Positions 1 through 7,179 of a stretch of DNA of 12,282 nucleotides are shown here, one piece after another. The notes under the pieces are model-generated. The model saw only the letters and a list, made by a program, of their open reading frames with translations, was not told the DNA's origin and searched no databases. Within the stretch, counting starts at the first letter, position 1. Each line of letters starts with the position of its first letter. The DNA is from CABMGO01 sp964574775 (GTDB taxonomy: Archaea; Nanobdellota; Nanobdellia; Pacearchaeales; GW2011-AR1): positions 1-12,282 of the forward strand of contig CAZNOS010000025.1 of NCBI GenBank assembly GCA_964574775.1, in the 5' to 3' direction. Position numbers and translations under genes: made by a program.

Positions 1-669
1 GAATTATACAAATCAAATATAAAAATAAGTCACATGCAAAAACTTCTTTCAGTTGGTTTATTGGGTGTAAAGGTACAAAGAAAACTTGTACCAACGCGAT
101 GGAGTATTACGGCAGTTGACGATATGATAAGTAATGATTTGTTAAAAAATATCAAAACATATAAAGAAATAGATGAAATATTTTTGTTTTCAGACAGCTA
201 TAACGGGAACTATTACAATATTTTACTTTTACCGGGAGAGTTTAAATTTGAAGTTTTAGAAGCAGAAGTTCCACACATAGATAATTTATCTAAAGAAAAT
301 CTGTCCGTTCAACAAATAGGATTTTGGAAAGATTTTGAGGGTTTTTTCGGAAGAAAAAGTTATGCCGAAAGCGTAACTGGAGCATACTATGCAAATCGTT
401 TAGCTATATGTGAATATTTAGAAAAAATCAAACGCCAAGCGACAATTTTGGTTTTAAGAGAAACTACGGAAGAATATTATGCACCCCTAGGTGTCGGAAT
501 ATTAAGAGAACTTACTAGAAGAGCAATGCAGAATCCAGAAAAACAAGAATCCTTAGCCGAAGCCCTAAAAATAATAGACTCAAGAATTAAAATTCCAGTG
601 AAAAAATTTGAAGAACTTTCATGGGTTCTACTAAACTATCAAAAACAAAAAAAACTCAACGAGTTTTAA
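1..669 (+). CDS. nreA: DNA repair protein NreA, 3' part (5' end outside window)
   Basis: The reading frame is open from base 1, so the ATG at 34 is internal and 222 C-terminal residues are visible. The fragment carries the signature RKLVPTRWSITAVDD (about residues 27-41) and the downstream pattern typical of the archaeal NreA family (formerly DUF650/DUF651). Full-length members are roughly 400 residues and have an N-terminal metal-binding region, which lies outside this window. The last seven residues, QKKLNEF, fit the PCNA-interacting (PIP) box QxxhxxF. Archaeal Nre proteins are known to end in such a motif and to act in DNA damage tolerance through the sliding clamp. The 3' end overlaps by 14 bases the 3' end of the convergent small membrane protein gene. 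Family assignment is secure; the precise biochemical activity of NreA is not settled. Confidence 0.9.
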   Translation, partial: ELYKSNIKISHMQKLLSVGLLGVKVQRKLVPTRWSITAVDDMISNDLLKNIKTYKEIDEIFLFSDSYNGNYYNILLLPGEFKFEVLEAEVPHIDNLSKENLSVQQIGFWKDFEGFFGRKSYAESVTGAYYANRLAICEYLEKIKRQATILVLRETTEEYYAPLGVGILRELTRRAMQNPEKQESLAEALKIIDSRIKIPVKKFEELSWVLLNYQKQKKLNEF

Positions 670-976
670 CGGCCCTATATCTCCGTATTTTAACGTGAGA
701 ATTTTTTCGCGATTTTTTTGAAAAAACATATACGACAATCCATATAAATAAAACAGTCAAAAATATTATACCTATAACATAAATTGTTTGATATAAAACT
801 TCTTTTTCGTGCATCTGCTGCAAAGCAGAGGAATCATTATCTGCAATGTCAATAGCGGCATTTCCAGTCACAAGAGAGCTGCTAATAGTGATAAACGAGT
901 ATGCAAAAAGAACAGCAAACACATAAATCAAACCAACACCTGCTAAAAAATTCAATCCCTTATTTTTGTTTTCCAT
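656..976 (-). CDS. small two-helix membrane protein with a TGN motif, unknown function
   Basis: This 106-residue protein is not one I recognise. It has a short Lys-rich N-terminus, a hydrophobic helix at about residues 10-33, a loop of about 35 residues that opens with TGNAAI (37-42) and is acidic (DIADND), a second helix at about 62-86, and a strongly basic tail (KKSRKNS, KIRRYR). By the positive-inside rule both ends are cytoplasmic and the loop is extracytoplasmic. The TGN motif right after the first helix recurs in two other proteins of this window. The gene lies 36 bases downstream of the SpoIIM-like gene, but a strong TATA element 25 bases upstream of its ATG suggests independent leaderless transcription. 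It converges on nreA and overlaps its end. Confidence 0.8.
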   Translation of the reverse strand: MENKNKGLNFLAGVGLIYVFAVLFAYSFITISSSLVTGNAAIDIADNDSSALQQMHEKEVLYQTIYVIGIIFLTVLFIWIVVYVFSKKSRKNSHVKIRRYRAVKTR

Positions 977-994
977 TATTTCTCTAATGATTTT

Positions 995-1005
995 GATTAT
1001 ATAAA
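995..1005 (-). promoter_or_regulatory. TATA box of the 106-residue membrane protein gene
   Basis: Minus strand reads TTTATATAATC, close to the archaeal TATA consensus. Its centre (about 1001) is 25 bases upstream of the ATG at 976, so the transcript would start at or next to the start codon (leaderless). The element lies between the stop of the upstream SpoIIM-like gene and this start. Confidence 0.65.
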
Positions 1006-1012
1006 TTTTGGG

Positions 1013-1597
1013 TTAGTTCAAAACAGAAACTAATATGCCTTCAATTACCGCTGCGATAAAGAGAAGTAAAAATATAACCAAAAAGAATGTCAACATAGCT
1101 TTCTTATAATTTTTCAAAAATTCTTTTCGTCTAAACAAACTAGTTCCAAGTTTAAATCCAATTCCTGCAGAAATAAGTATTGCCGGTAATTCAAATATGC
1201 CATGTGGCAACAATTTCCATAAAACCAAGATACCATCAACCGCAACAGCTTTTTGGGCAACATATCCAATAATGTATCCGTTTGAAATCAGTGTTAAGAA
1301 TGGAAAAATTCCAAATAAAATACCCAAGAAAATTACAAGAAAACAAACAAAAAGATTATTTGTAAATATTAACCAAATGGTTTGCATTGTTCCAAGTCCA
1401 GAAAACATTTCGGAAATCTCTTTAAGTTTTTGAATCAATATTAATTCAAGATTTTGTGGTGGAATAGCAAAAAATCCAACTAGCGCAAAAAGCAAGAAAA
1501 CTCCAATTGCAAAATAAATTTGTTTTTTAGACTCTTTAATAAAACCCCAACATTCAGAATAAATTTCCTTCAGTGTTTTTTCTTTTTGTTTTTTCAT
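1013..1597 (-). CDS. SpoIIM/DUF95 family integral membrane protein
   Basis: The 194-residue product matches the stage II sporulation protein M (DUF95) family. Visible signatures are the NN pair followed by a hydrophobic segment and LGILFGIFPF (about 80-100), then NGYIIGYV (106-113), and LLPHGIFELPAILISAGIGFKLG (about 129-151, family-diagnostic PHGIFELPA). The hydrophobic profile suggests about five membrane segments (near 27-45, 76-100, 103-115, 128-150, 167-190) after a charged cytoplasmic N-terminus. In Bacillus SpoIIM works with SpoIID and SpoIIP during engulfment. Archaea do not sporulate, and the archaeal homologues have no established role. The ATG immediately follows the rhomboid stop codon (no spacer), with GGTGG just upstream as a weak ribosome-binding signal, so it is translated as the last gene of the tfe-rhomboid operon. 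Confidence 0.85.
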   Translation of the reverse strand: MKKQKEKTLKEIYSECWGFIKESKKQIYFAIGVFLLFALVGFFAIPPQNLELILIQKLKEISEMFSGLGTMQTIWLIFTNNLFVCFLVIFLGILFGIFPFLTLISNGYIIGYVAQKAVAVDGILVLWKLLPHGIFELPAILISAGIGFKLGTSLFRRKEFLKNYKKAMLTFFLVIFLLLFIAAVIEGILVSVLN

Positions 1598-2266
1598 TTA
1601 TCCACCAAAATATTTAGATATCATTCGTGTTTTATTTGGATATTTATACCTTAGATATATGCCATAAACAACACCAGCAACAAGTCCGCCAAAGTGTGCC
1701 GTGTTTCCTATTGGTAATGAAGCAGAGGCGGAAATCAACCACATTACAAAAGTCAAAACAATCATTGCAACCCACATCGGCAACGGAATTACAAAAAACG
1801 CCAATACTTTCATTTTAGGTGTTAAAACAGCCAAAAGTCCGCCAAGCGCAAAAATTGCACCAGATGCACCAACTGCTAAAGAAATTGGTTCGCCAAATAG
1901 TCTAGCTCCGAATGGAGTCGATCCAAAGAATCCGGCAAGTAAGACAAAAAACAAAGATGCAATAAATCCGCCTATAAAATATAAATACAAAAATCTTTTT
2001 TTACCAATAATTTTTTCTACAAATCCACCAATAAAAATTAATGAAATCATATTAGCCACCAAATGCCAGACTGTCGCATGTAAAAACATACTAGTTATGA
2101 AGGTCCATAGATGTCTCCCTTGTAAAATCATAAAAGGCTGAATCGCAAACTTATAACTTACGGCAAGCGGTCCATATATGTATGCAAATATTATATATAA
2201 AAAAAATACAACTACATTCACAATAACAAGTGTGCCAGTATAACTATTAAAAATTTTCCCCCTCAT
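1598..2266 (-). CDS. rhomboid family intramembrane serine protease
   Basis: This 222-residue polytopic protein has the active-site features of rhomboid proteases. The catalytic serine is S135 in GASGAIFA, the catalytic histidine is H191 in AHFGG, and the oxyanion/loop motif HxxxN is H68-N72, preceded by H63. About six membrane segments are visible (near 12-31, 53-81, 92-115, 128-149, 155-179, 187-206), followed by a short basic tail. Rhomboids cleave membrane proteins within or next to a transmembrane helix; the substrate here is unknown. The start codon overlaps the tfe stop by one base (TAATG), which implies translational coupling. It is followed without spacer by the SpoIIM-like gene. All catalytic residues are present, so an active protease is likely rather than a pseudoprotease. 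Confidence 0.92.
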   Translation of the reverse strand: MRGKIFNSYTGTLVIVNVVVFFLYIIFAYIYGPLAVSYKFAIQPFMILQGRHLWTFITSMFLHATVWHLVANMISLIFIGGFVEKIIGKKRFLYLYFIGGFIASLFFVLLAGFFGSTPFGARLFGEPISLAVGASGAIFALGGLLAVLTPKMKVLAFFVIPLPMWVAMIVLTFVMWLISASASLPIGNTAHFGGLVAGVVYGIYLRYKYPNKTRMISKYFGG

Positions 2267-2937
2267 TACTTCTTAGATTTGCCTTTTACTTTTTTACCAA
2301 TTGTGGCTGGCGCACGTGCGTGTAAAGCTTTCTTAATAGGCTTTTTTTTACCCTTATCTTTTTTTGTTTTTTTATCTGGAATTTTCTTTTTCTCTCTAGC
2401 TTTTGCTTGTTTTTCTCTAATCAATACCAACTCATTTCTAATATCCTTTAACTCATTTTCTTTCTTTGTTATTTTTCCCTTCACATCTCTTACTGCATTT
2501 GTGTTATCTACAAGCGCATAGACTTCAGCACACTCATCACATGAAAAATCTCCCTCTAGTGCCTTTTCCTCACCGACCTCAATATTACAACCCTTGCAAA
2601 CATAATATCTTTTTGTTTCCCTATCTCTAAGTAATTGCTTAAGTTCAGACATTTTCTTCTCAATTTCTGCTTCAATTTTCATCAAACATTTTTCACTATC
2701 AAGAGTCCAGAAGTAAATATACCAACCCTTCTTCTTATCTTTTTTTCTCGTAAAAGAAACAAGTCCGTCCGCAGATAATTTGTATAAAATATTCCTAACT
2801 TGATTTATAGTAAGATTCATTTTCTTGGCTACTAAAAACTCATTAACATCGGATTTATCAAACAAAATTTCAACGATTTGCCCAGAGCCATTTCCAGCCA
2901 TTTCCTCGACGAGATTTTTCAATAGATTAATTTGCAT
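2266..2937 (-). CDS. tfe: archaeal transcription factor E, alpha subunit (TFE)
   Basis: The 223-residue protein has the TFE/TFIIE-alpha layout. An N-terminal extended winged helix (about 1-78) contains the recognisable VNEFLVAKKMNLTINQVRNILYKL region, then comes a linker, a zinc ribbon with C114-C117 and C133-C136, and a second helical region (about 150-182). TFE helps TBP and TFB open the promoter for RNA polymerase and binds the polymerase clamp. The last 45 residues or so are very Lys-rich and end with ARAPATIGKKVKGKSKK, a longer basic tail than usual, possibly for nucleic acid contact (inference). It is the first gene of the operon with the rhomboid and SpoIIM-like genes. A TATA element 25 bases upstream of the ATG indicates a leaderless transcript. 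This gene is a main reason to call the window archaeal. Confidence 0.93.
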   Translation of the reverse strand: MQINLLKNLVEEMAGNGSGQIVEILFDKSDVNEFLVAKKMNLTINQVRNILYKLSADGLVSFTRKKDKKKGWYIYFWTLDSEKCLMKIEAEIEKKMSELKQLLRDRETKRYYVCKGCNIEVGEEKALEGDFSCDECAEVYALVDNTNAVRDVKGKITKKENELKDIRNELVLIREKQAKAREKKKIPDKKTKKDKGKKKPIKKALHARAPATIGKKVKGKSKK

Positions 2938-2958
2938 AGCTATTTATTAGTGAAAGCC

Positions 2959-2966
2959 ATTAAATA
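2959..2966 (-). promoter_or_regulatory. TATA box of the tfe operon
   Basis: Minus strand reads TATTTAAT preceded by purine-rich AAAGG (possible BRE). The centre (about 2962) is 25-26 bases upstream of the tfe ATG at 2937, fitting a leaderless start. The divergent promoter at 3010-3017 serves the opposite strand. Confidence 0.6.
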
Positions 2967-3009
2967 CCTTTCGTTTGAGTATGTTGTAACTTTAAAGTTA
3001 ATATAAACC

Positions 3010-3017
3010 TATAAAAG
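3010..3017 (+). promoter_or_regulatory. TATA box of the Pro-rich/coiled-coil gene pair
   Basis: Reads TATAAAAG with centre at about 3013, which is 25-26 bases upstream of the ATG at 3039. This supports 3039 as the start of a leaderless mRNA and argues against the upstream TTG at 3024, which would lie between the TATA box and the transcription start. Confidence 0.65.
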
Positions 3018-3038
3018 AGAGTTTTGTTTTACAAGATC

Positions 3039-3758
3039 ATGAGTTTATTCAAAAAAAAGCCACAAGGGGAAATACCAGAAATTCCTCCAGCACCAACTTT
3101 ACCACCTTTTAATCTTGCTCCAGAACAAAAAAGAGAACCAACCGGGCTACCAACAATGCCAGGCGATGCCAGAGACACTATTAATAGAGATGTAATAAAA
3201 TCAGCAGTAGAAGACTCTTCTGAGAAAATAGATGGTGATGGGGTGGCTGAAAACAGCCCCTCTTTAATAGTCAATGAGCCAGTGAATGAGCAATCAATTG
3301 TCACGACCCAACAAGTTAAGATGCCAATTCCATTGTTGCCAGTTATACCAAGACAAGGAGATAAACATCTACCGCCTCCTCCAAGATACGATAAGCCATC
3401 ATTTTCAGAATCGTTACCAACGCCACCGCAGAAGGAAAACTCACCAAGTCCATCATTTGAGCCAAAAAATTTAGAAAATAATAAATTTGAAGAGACACAG
3501 AAAATATCTATCCCAGAAGTAAAGGTTGTGCGAAAAGACGCTAATGAATCCATTTTTGTTAGAATAGATAAATTTCATTCTGCAAAACACGACATAGAAG
3601 ACGTCGAGAAAGATTTGCGTCAAATAAATAACGTAATAGAAAAAATAACAGATATCAAAATACGTGAAGATGAGGAAATTTTAGAAATTAACAAAACATT
3701 AGAAGAAATAAAAGAAAAGTTAAGCAAGATAGACGCAGAAATTTTTAACAGAATATAA
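3039..3758 (+). CDS. Pro-rich, low-complexity protein with C-terminal coiled coil, unknown function
   Basis: I do not recognise this protein. From the ATG at 3039 it has 239 residues. The N-terminus is MSLFKKKPQ; residues about 10-150 are proline-, serine- and glutamate-rich and look disordered (runs such as EIPEIPPAPTLPP and LPPPPRY). Residues about 165-239 begin with a short ordered-looking segment (SIFVRIDKFHSAKHDIEDV) and continue as a charged heptad-like coiled coil (about 180-235). There is no signal peptide or membrane helix, so it is probably cytoplasmic. The next gene starts one base after the stop, so the two are almost certainly co-expressed, and both have coiled-coil-like ends, suggesting a complex (inference). 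The start was chosen because the TATA box at 3010-3017 places the transcription start at the ATG. Confidence 0.8.
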   Translation: MSLFKKKPQGEIPEIPPAPTLPPFNLAPEQKREPTGLPTMPGDARDTINRDVIKSAVEDSSEKIDGDGVAENSPSLIVNEPVNEQSIVTTQQVKMPIPLLPVIPRQGDKHLPPPPRYDKPSFSESLPTPPQKENSPSPSFEPKNLENNKFEETQKISIPEVKVVRKDANESIFVRIDKFHSAKHDIEDVEKDLRQINNVIEKITDIKIREDEEILEINKTLEEIKEKLSKIDAEIFNRI

Positions 3759-3759
3759 A

Positions 3760-4155
3760 ATGGAAGAAAAACAAGTTTACGTTTCTTTTGAAAACGAAGA
3801 ATATAAATTAAGTAAAGCGGGGCTTCTAATGTGTAAAATGGATCTAATTAATTTACAAAAACACATTACAAGACTGGCGGCAATTAGGTCGGCAAAAAGA
3901 AGGTTAATAGCTCAACTTTCACAAGAAATTTCTTCTGTAAGCTCCATAGTTTTAAGGATAGACGAAAAAATGCCAGACAAGAGCTTGCCAAAGCGTATTA
4001 AAAATAAGGTGCATCATCAGAAAAAAGAGAAAACAGAAAAACAACCACCGAAAGAAAAAATTCAAAAAATTATTTATGAAGAAGAAACTGACTTTAGTAG
4101 ATTTGATAAAGAACTCTTGGAGTTGAATAGTAAGATTAAATCATTAACAAATTAG
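3760..4155 (+). CDS. small charged helical protein, partner of the preceding gene, unknown function
   Basis: A 131-residue protein I cannot assign. The N-terminal part (about 1-72) is mixed and helical (EEYKLSKAGLLMCKMDLINL, with a repeated hydrophobic pattern). The middle (about 75-105) is a very Lys-rich, probably disordered linker (RIKNKVHHQKKEKTEKQPPK). The last 25 residues are acidic then helical (EEETDFSRFDKELLELNSKI). No membrane segment or catalytic motif is visible. It starts one base after the stop of the Pro-rich coiled-coil gene and has no recognisable Shine-Dalgarno sequence, so it probably relies on translational coupling. Its end lies 38 bases before alaS, which has its own promoter. 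Confidence 0.75.
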   Translation: MEEKQVYVSFENEEYKLSKAGLLMCKMDLINLQKHITRLAAIRSAKRRLIAQLSQEISSVSSIVLRIDEKMPDKSLPKRIKNKVHHQKKEKTEKQPPKEKIQKIIYEEETDFSRFDKELLELNSKIKSLTN

Positions 4156-4163
4156 CACGAAAT

Positions 4164-4173
4164 CTTAATAAAC
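4164..4173 (+). promoter_or_regulatory. TATA box of alaS
   Basis: Reads CTTAATAAAC, centre about 4168, which is 25-26 bases upstream of the alaS ATG at 4194. The spacing again fits a leaderless transcript, and no Shine-Dalgarno sequence precedes the ATG. Confidence 0.55.
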
Positions 4174-4193
4174 CTTGATTAGTATCTATCTTT

Positions 4194-5972
4194 ATGGAAA
4201 TAACCAGAAAGGAACTAATAAAAAAATATATTGATTTTTTTGTAGCCAAAGGACACAAAGAAATACCAGGCTCAAGTCTAGTCCCGACTAATGATCCAAC
4301 CGTTTTGTTCACAACCGCGGGAATGCATCCATTGGTTCCATTTTTGTTAGGACAACCACACCCTCTTGGTAAAAAATTAGTAGACGTTCAAAAATGTATT
4401 AGAACAGGAGATATAGATTCCGTCGGGGATCCATGTCATCATACTTTTTTTGAAATGCTTGGCAACTGGAGTCTGGGAGATTATTTTAAAAAAGAAGCCA
4501 TTACTTGGAGTTTTGAACTTGCTATAGAAGTATTGAAATTTAATAAAGAAAGAATTGCGGTAACTGTTTTTGAGGGAGATGCAAATGCCCCTCGTGATGA
4601 AGAGTCGGCAGCAATCTGGCTTTCCTTGGGAATGCCGAAAGAAAGAATAGTGTTTTTACCTAAAGAAGATAACTGGTGGGGCCCAGCAGGAGAAACAGGA
4701 CCATGTGGACCAGATACTGAGTTATTTTATTGGACAGATAATAATACTCCTGCGCCAAAAGCCTACGACCCAAAAGATAAAAGATGGGTAGAAATTTGGA
4801 ACGATGTTTTTATGCAATATATTAAAGAGAGAGATGGAAAATATTACGAAGCAAAACAAAAAAACATAGATAATGGGCGAGGACTAGAAAGGGTTTTGGC
4901 TGTAATTAATAAAACTAGTGATAATTACACTACTGAAATTTGGCAACCATTAATCAAAGAGATAGAAAATCTGTCTGAAAAAAAATATTCAGGGAATGAA
5001 AAGTCCATGAGAATTATCGCAGACCATCTCAAGGCGTCAGTGTTTATAATTTCCGACGGAGTTTTGCCAAGCAATACGGAAAGAGGCTATGTATTAAGAA
5101 GATTAATTAGAAGAGCTGTAAGACACGGAAGGCTTTTAGGACTGAGAGAATTTACGAGAAAAGTTTGCGCAAAAGTTTTTGAAATTTATTCCGATGATGA
5201 AGATATCAAGTATAAGAAACAAGAAATTTTAGATGAAATAGAAAGAGAAGAAACAAGGTTTAATTTAACTCTCGAAAGTGGAATAAAAGAGTTTGAAAAA
5301 ATTTCTAAGACAAATTTAATAGATGGTAAATCTGCATTTTTACTCTTTCAATCATACGGTTTTCCAATTGAAATGACACAAGAATTGGCAAAGGAAAAAA
5401 ATATTAAATTAGACATTGAAGGATTTGAAAAAGAATTAAAAAAACATCAAGAATTAAGCAAGACAGCTTCCTCTGGGCAATTTAAATCTGGATTGGCAGA
5501 CAATACGGAAGCTACAAAAAAACTACACACTGCAACACACTTATTGAATGAAGCATTGCGAGAAATCCTGAAAGATAAGGAAATAAAACAAAAGGGTTCT
5601 AATATTACTCCAGAGAGATTAAGATTTGATTTTAATTATGCAAGAAAATTAGATGCGAAAGAACTTAAGGAAATTGAAGGATGGGTCAACGATAAAATAA
5701 AAAGAAAATTAGAAGTTAAACGTGAGGAAATGAAATATAAAGACGCAATAAAATCCGGCGCACAGGGAGAATTCGGCACTAAATATCCAGAGGTCGTTTC
5801 TGTTTATACGATTATCGATGAAAAAAAGAAGCCAGTCAGTAAGGAAATTTGTACCGGTCCACACGTCAATAATACAAGCGAATTGGAAAAATTCAAAATC
5901 CAAAAAGAAGAATCGTCAAGCGCTGGCGTCAGACGAATTAAGGCAGTTTTAGCAGAAGTAAAAAATATCTAG
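4194..5972 (+). CDS. alaS: alanyl-tRNA synthetase, short bacterial (CPR-like) form
   Basis: The enzyme charges tRNA-Ala with alanine. The 592-residue product has the class II catalytic core (about 1-240; motif 1 region KGHKEIPGSSLVPTNDPTVLF, the TFFEMLGNWSLGDYFK stretch, NGRGLERVLAV), then the tRNA-recognition helices (ADHLKAS, NTERGYVLRRLIRRAVRHG). The editing domain ends the protein with all four expected zinc ligands: H445 and H449 (HTATH), C553 and H557 (CTGPH). Canonical AlaRS has about 870-900 residues. Here the C-terminal C-Ala domain is absent, and so is the small Gly-rich beta-barrel with the GGQ segment that normally precedes the HxxxH motif. Short forms like this are known from Candidate Phyla Radiation bacteria, so transfer into this archaeal lineage is likely. 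The reading frame ends cleanly, so truncation by sequencing error is unlikely. Confidence 0.95.
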   Translation: MEITRKELIKKYIDFFVAKGHKEIPGSSLVPTNDPTVLFTTAGMHPLVPFLLGQPHPLGKKLVDVQKCIRTGDIDSVGDPCHHTFFEMLGNWSLGDYFKKEAITWSFELAIEVLKFNKERIAVTVFEGDANAPRDEESAAIWLSLGMPKERIVFLPKEDNWWGPAGETGPCGPDTELFYWTDNNTPAPKAYDPKDKRWVEIWNDVFMQYIKERDGKYYEAKQKNIDNGRGLERVLAVINKTSDNYTTEIWQPLIKEIENLSEKKYSGNEKSMRIIADHLKASVFIISDGVLPSNTERGYVLRRLIRRAVRHGRLLGLREFTRKVCAKVFEIYSDDEDIKYKKQEILDEIEREETRFNLTLESGIKEFEKISKTNLIDGKSAFLLFQSYGFPIEMTQELAKEKNIKLDIEGFEKELKKHQELSKTASSGQFKSGLADNTEATKKLHTATHLLNEALREILKDKEIKQKGSNITPERLRFDFNYARKLDAKELKEIEGWVNDKIKRKLEVKREEMKYKDAIKSGAQGEFGTKYPEVVSVYTIIDEKKKPVSKEICTGPHVNNTSELEKFKIQKEESSSAGVRRIKAVLAEVKNI

Positions 5973-5994
5973 AATATTATGCCAAAAATAACAA

Positions 5995-7053
5995 ATGGAA
6001 GATAGGAAAAAAGCGGGATTAATAGGTGGAATAAGATCCATACTAGCGGGCTTGATGATAGCCTCTGGATTAAGAGTTGCAGATAGGGCAGTAAATTACG
6101 ATTTCTCTCTCCAGAGCAGAGATCAAATAGAACAATTCTTAAATCAAAAGACACATCAAAAACAATCGGATTATGCTCTCCTAATAAATGCCCAAGGCAG
6201 GGCGGAAGGAAGAAATATGGGTAGCACAGAGATGATTAACCAGGCATATAAAACTTTAAGAAATAGGGGGTTCAACGATGAGAATATAATTCTCGTAACT
6301 CCTTCAATTCCTGCTGGGAGAGATTTAAATAAAGGAATAACGGCAAAACCCTCTAGAGGAAATTTAGAATTAATCAAACAATATCTCGATGAAAATTTAA
6401 CATCAAATTCAACACTGGTAGTATCTTACTCCGGACATCAAGGAGAAATTAAGAAAGGGGGAAGATTGCAAATAGGAAATAGTTTAGTTTCAAGTCAAGA
6501 GTTCAGTGATTATTTCAAGGAATTACCAGGTAAAAAAATATTTTTATTAAATACTTGTTATGCAGGATACTTGGGTAAGAAAATAGATAGAATTTCTGGA
6601 GATAAACTTGTTCTTTGTATGACTGACGATAAAAATAATGGAATAATGAAATTTGAGGGAGACATATGGGAGAGAATAGACAAAGGGGAGCCCATAAGAG
6701 AAGCATATAAAAATGCATTAAAGAAGAATGATAAAAATTGGAGAAACCAATTAAATAAAAGAATGGGTGGAAGAAACATCTATACAGAATACTCCTCTGG
6801 AAATGTAGATTTGCCTCATCCGCTAAATAGAGCAACGCAAGAGGATAGAAATTCTTCTAAAAGCACGTTAGAAGAAAGAGCGGAGAATATATTGTTATTT
6901 TTTTCAGGATTTATAATCCTAGCTTACCTCTCTATTACAATTACAGGAAATATTATCAGTACAACAACGCAAGAATACTTGGGGTCTAGCTATTTTTTTC
7001 TATCGGCTGTATTTTTAATGGTTTTAGTTTTGACTAAGAAGATATTAAATAAA
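5995..7053 (+). CDS. membrane-anchored caspase-like (clan CD) cysteine protease, 3' end lost in gap
   Basis: 353 residues are visible before the N run. The caspase-type fold is indicated by a first strand and helix (YALLINAQGRAEG, 60-72), VVSYSGHQGE (142-151) with the candidate catalytic H148, and KKIFLLNTCYAGYLG (180-194) with the candidate nucleophile C188. The latter matches the D-x-C-x-S/A-G pattern of caspases, metacaspases and legumains, with Asn in place of Asp. CMTDDKNNG (208-216) corresponds to the next core strand and loop. A weak hydrophobic N-terminus (7-26, interrupted by R14) precedes the domain. Two helices (about 298-316 and 332-347) flank a loop opening with TGN (317-319), and the visible end KKILNK is basic. 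If the two C-terminal helices form the only anchor, the protease domain is cytoplasmic; if the N-terminal segment also spans, it is outside. Substrate and role are unknown. Confidence 0.8.
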
Positions 7054-7153
7054 NNNNNNNNNNNNNNNNNNNNNNNNNNNNNNNNNNNNNNNNNNNNNNN
7101 NNNNNNNNNNNNNNNNNNNNNNNNNNNNNNNNNNNNNNNNNNNNNNNNNNNNN
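7054..7153. other. assembly gap (100 Ns)
   Basis: Exactly 100 Ns, a conventional placeholder for a scaffold gap of unknown length. It removes the end of the caspase-like gene from the left and all but two codons of a minus-strand gene from the right. Translation read through the Ns into 7154-7239 (+) is meaningless. Confidence 0.98.
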
Positions 7154-7159
7154 AACCAT
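7154..7159 (-). CDS. first two codons of a gene cut off by the gap
   Basis: On the minus strand an ATG (7159-7157) is followed by GTT and then the N run, so only Met-Val is visible. The start is credible because a near-perfect Shine-Dalgarno sequence GGAGGTG (7169-7163) precedes it by 3 bases (5 from the GGAGG core). It begins 20 bases after the stop of the 162-residue membrane protein gene, so it is the next gene of the same operon. Nothing can be said about its product. Confidence 0.55.
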
Positions 7160-7162
7160 TTT

Positions 7163-7169
7163 CACCTCC
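7163..7169 (-). promoter_or_regulatory. Shine-Dalgarno sequence of the gap-truncated gene
   Basis: Minus strand GGAGGTG, complementary to the conserved 3' end of 16S rRNA, 3 bases before ATG at 7159. It decides the start of the truncated gene and shows that internal operon genes here can use Shine-Dalgarno initiation. Confidence 0.65.
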
Positions 7170-7179
7170 TTTTCAACTA

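Noticed and set aside
1701..2141. 146-residue plus-strand frame opposite the rhomboid gene
   Set aside because: It is the shadow of a gene with clear catalytic motifs; no start signal was seen.
3024..3038. TTG at 3024 as start of the Pro-rich protein
   Set aside because: The TATA box at 3010-3017 predicts transcription start at the ATG at 3039, so the TTG would not be in the mRNA.
3029..3553. 174-residue minus-strand frame opposite the Pro-rich gene
   Set aside because: It is a low-complexity Gly/Ser mirror of Pro-rich codons, with no promoter or ribosome-binding site, while the plus-strand gene has both a TATA box and a coupled partner.
5961..5968. AAAAATAT as TATA box of the caspase-like gene
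   Set aside because: Its centre is about 30 bases from the ATG rather than 25-26, and it lies in the last codons of alaS. The gene may instead be transcribed together with alaS.
5979..6005. Eight-codon frame (ATG at 5979) overlapping the start of the caspase-like gene, considered as an upstream regulatory ORF
   Set aside because: It has no ribosome-binding site and no recognisable leader-peptide feature; such short frames are expected by chance in this AT-rich DNA.
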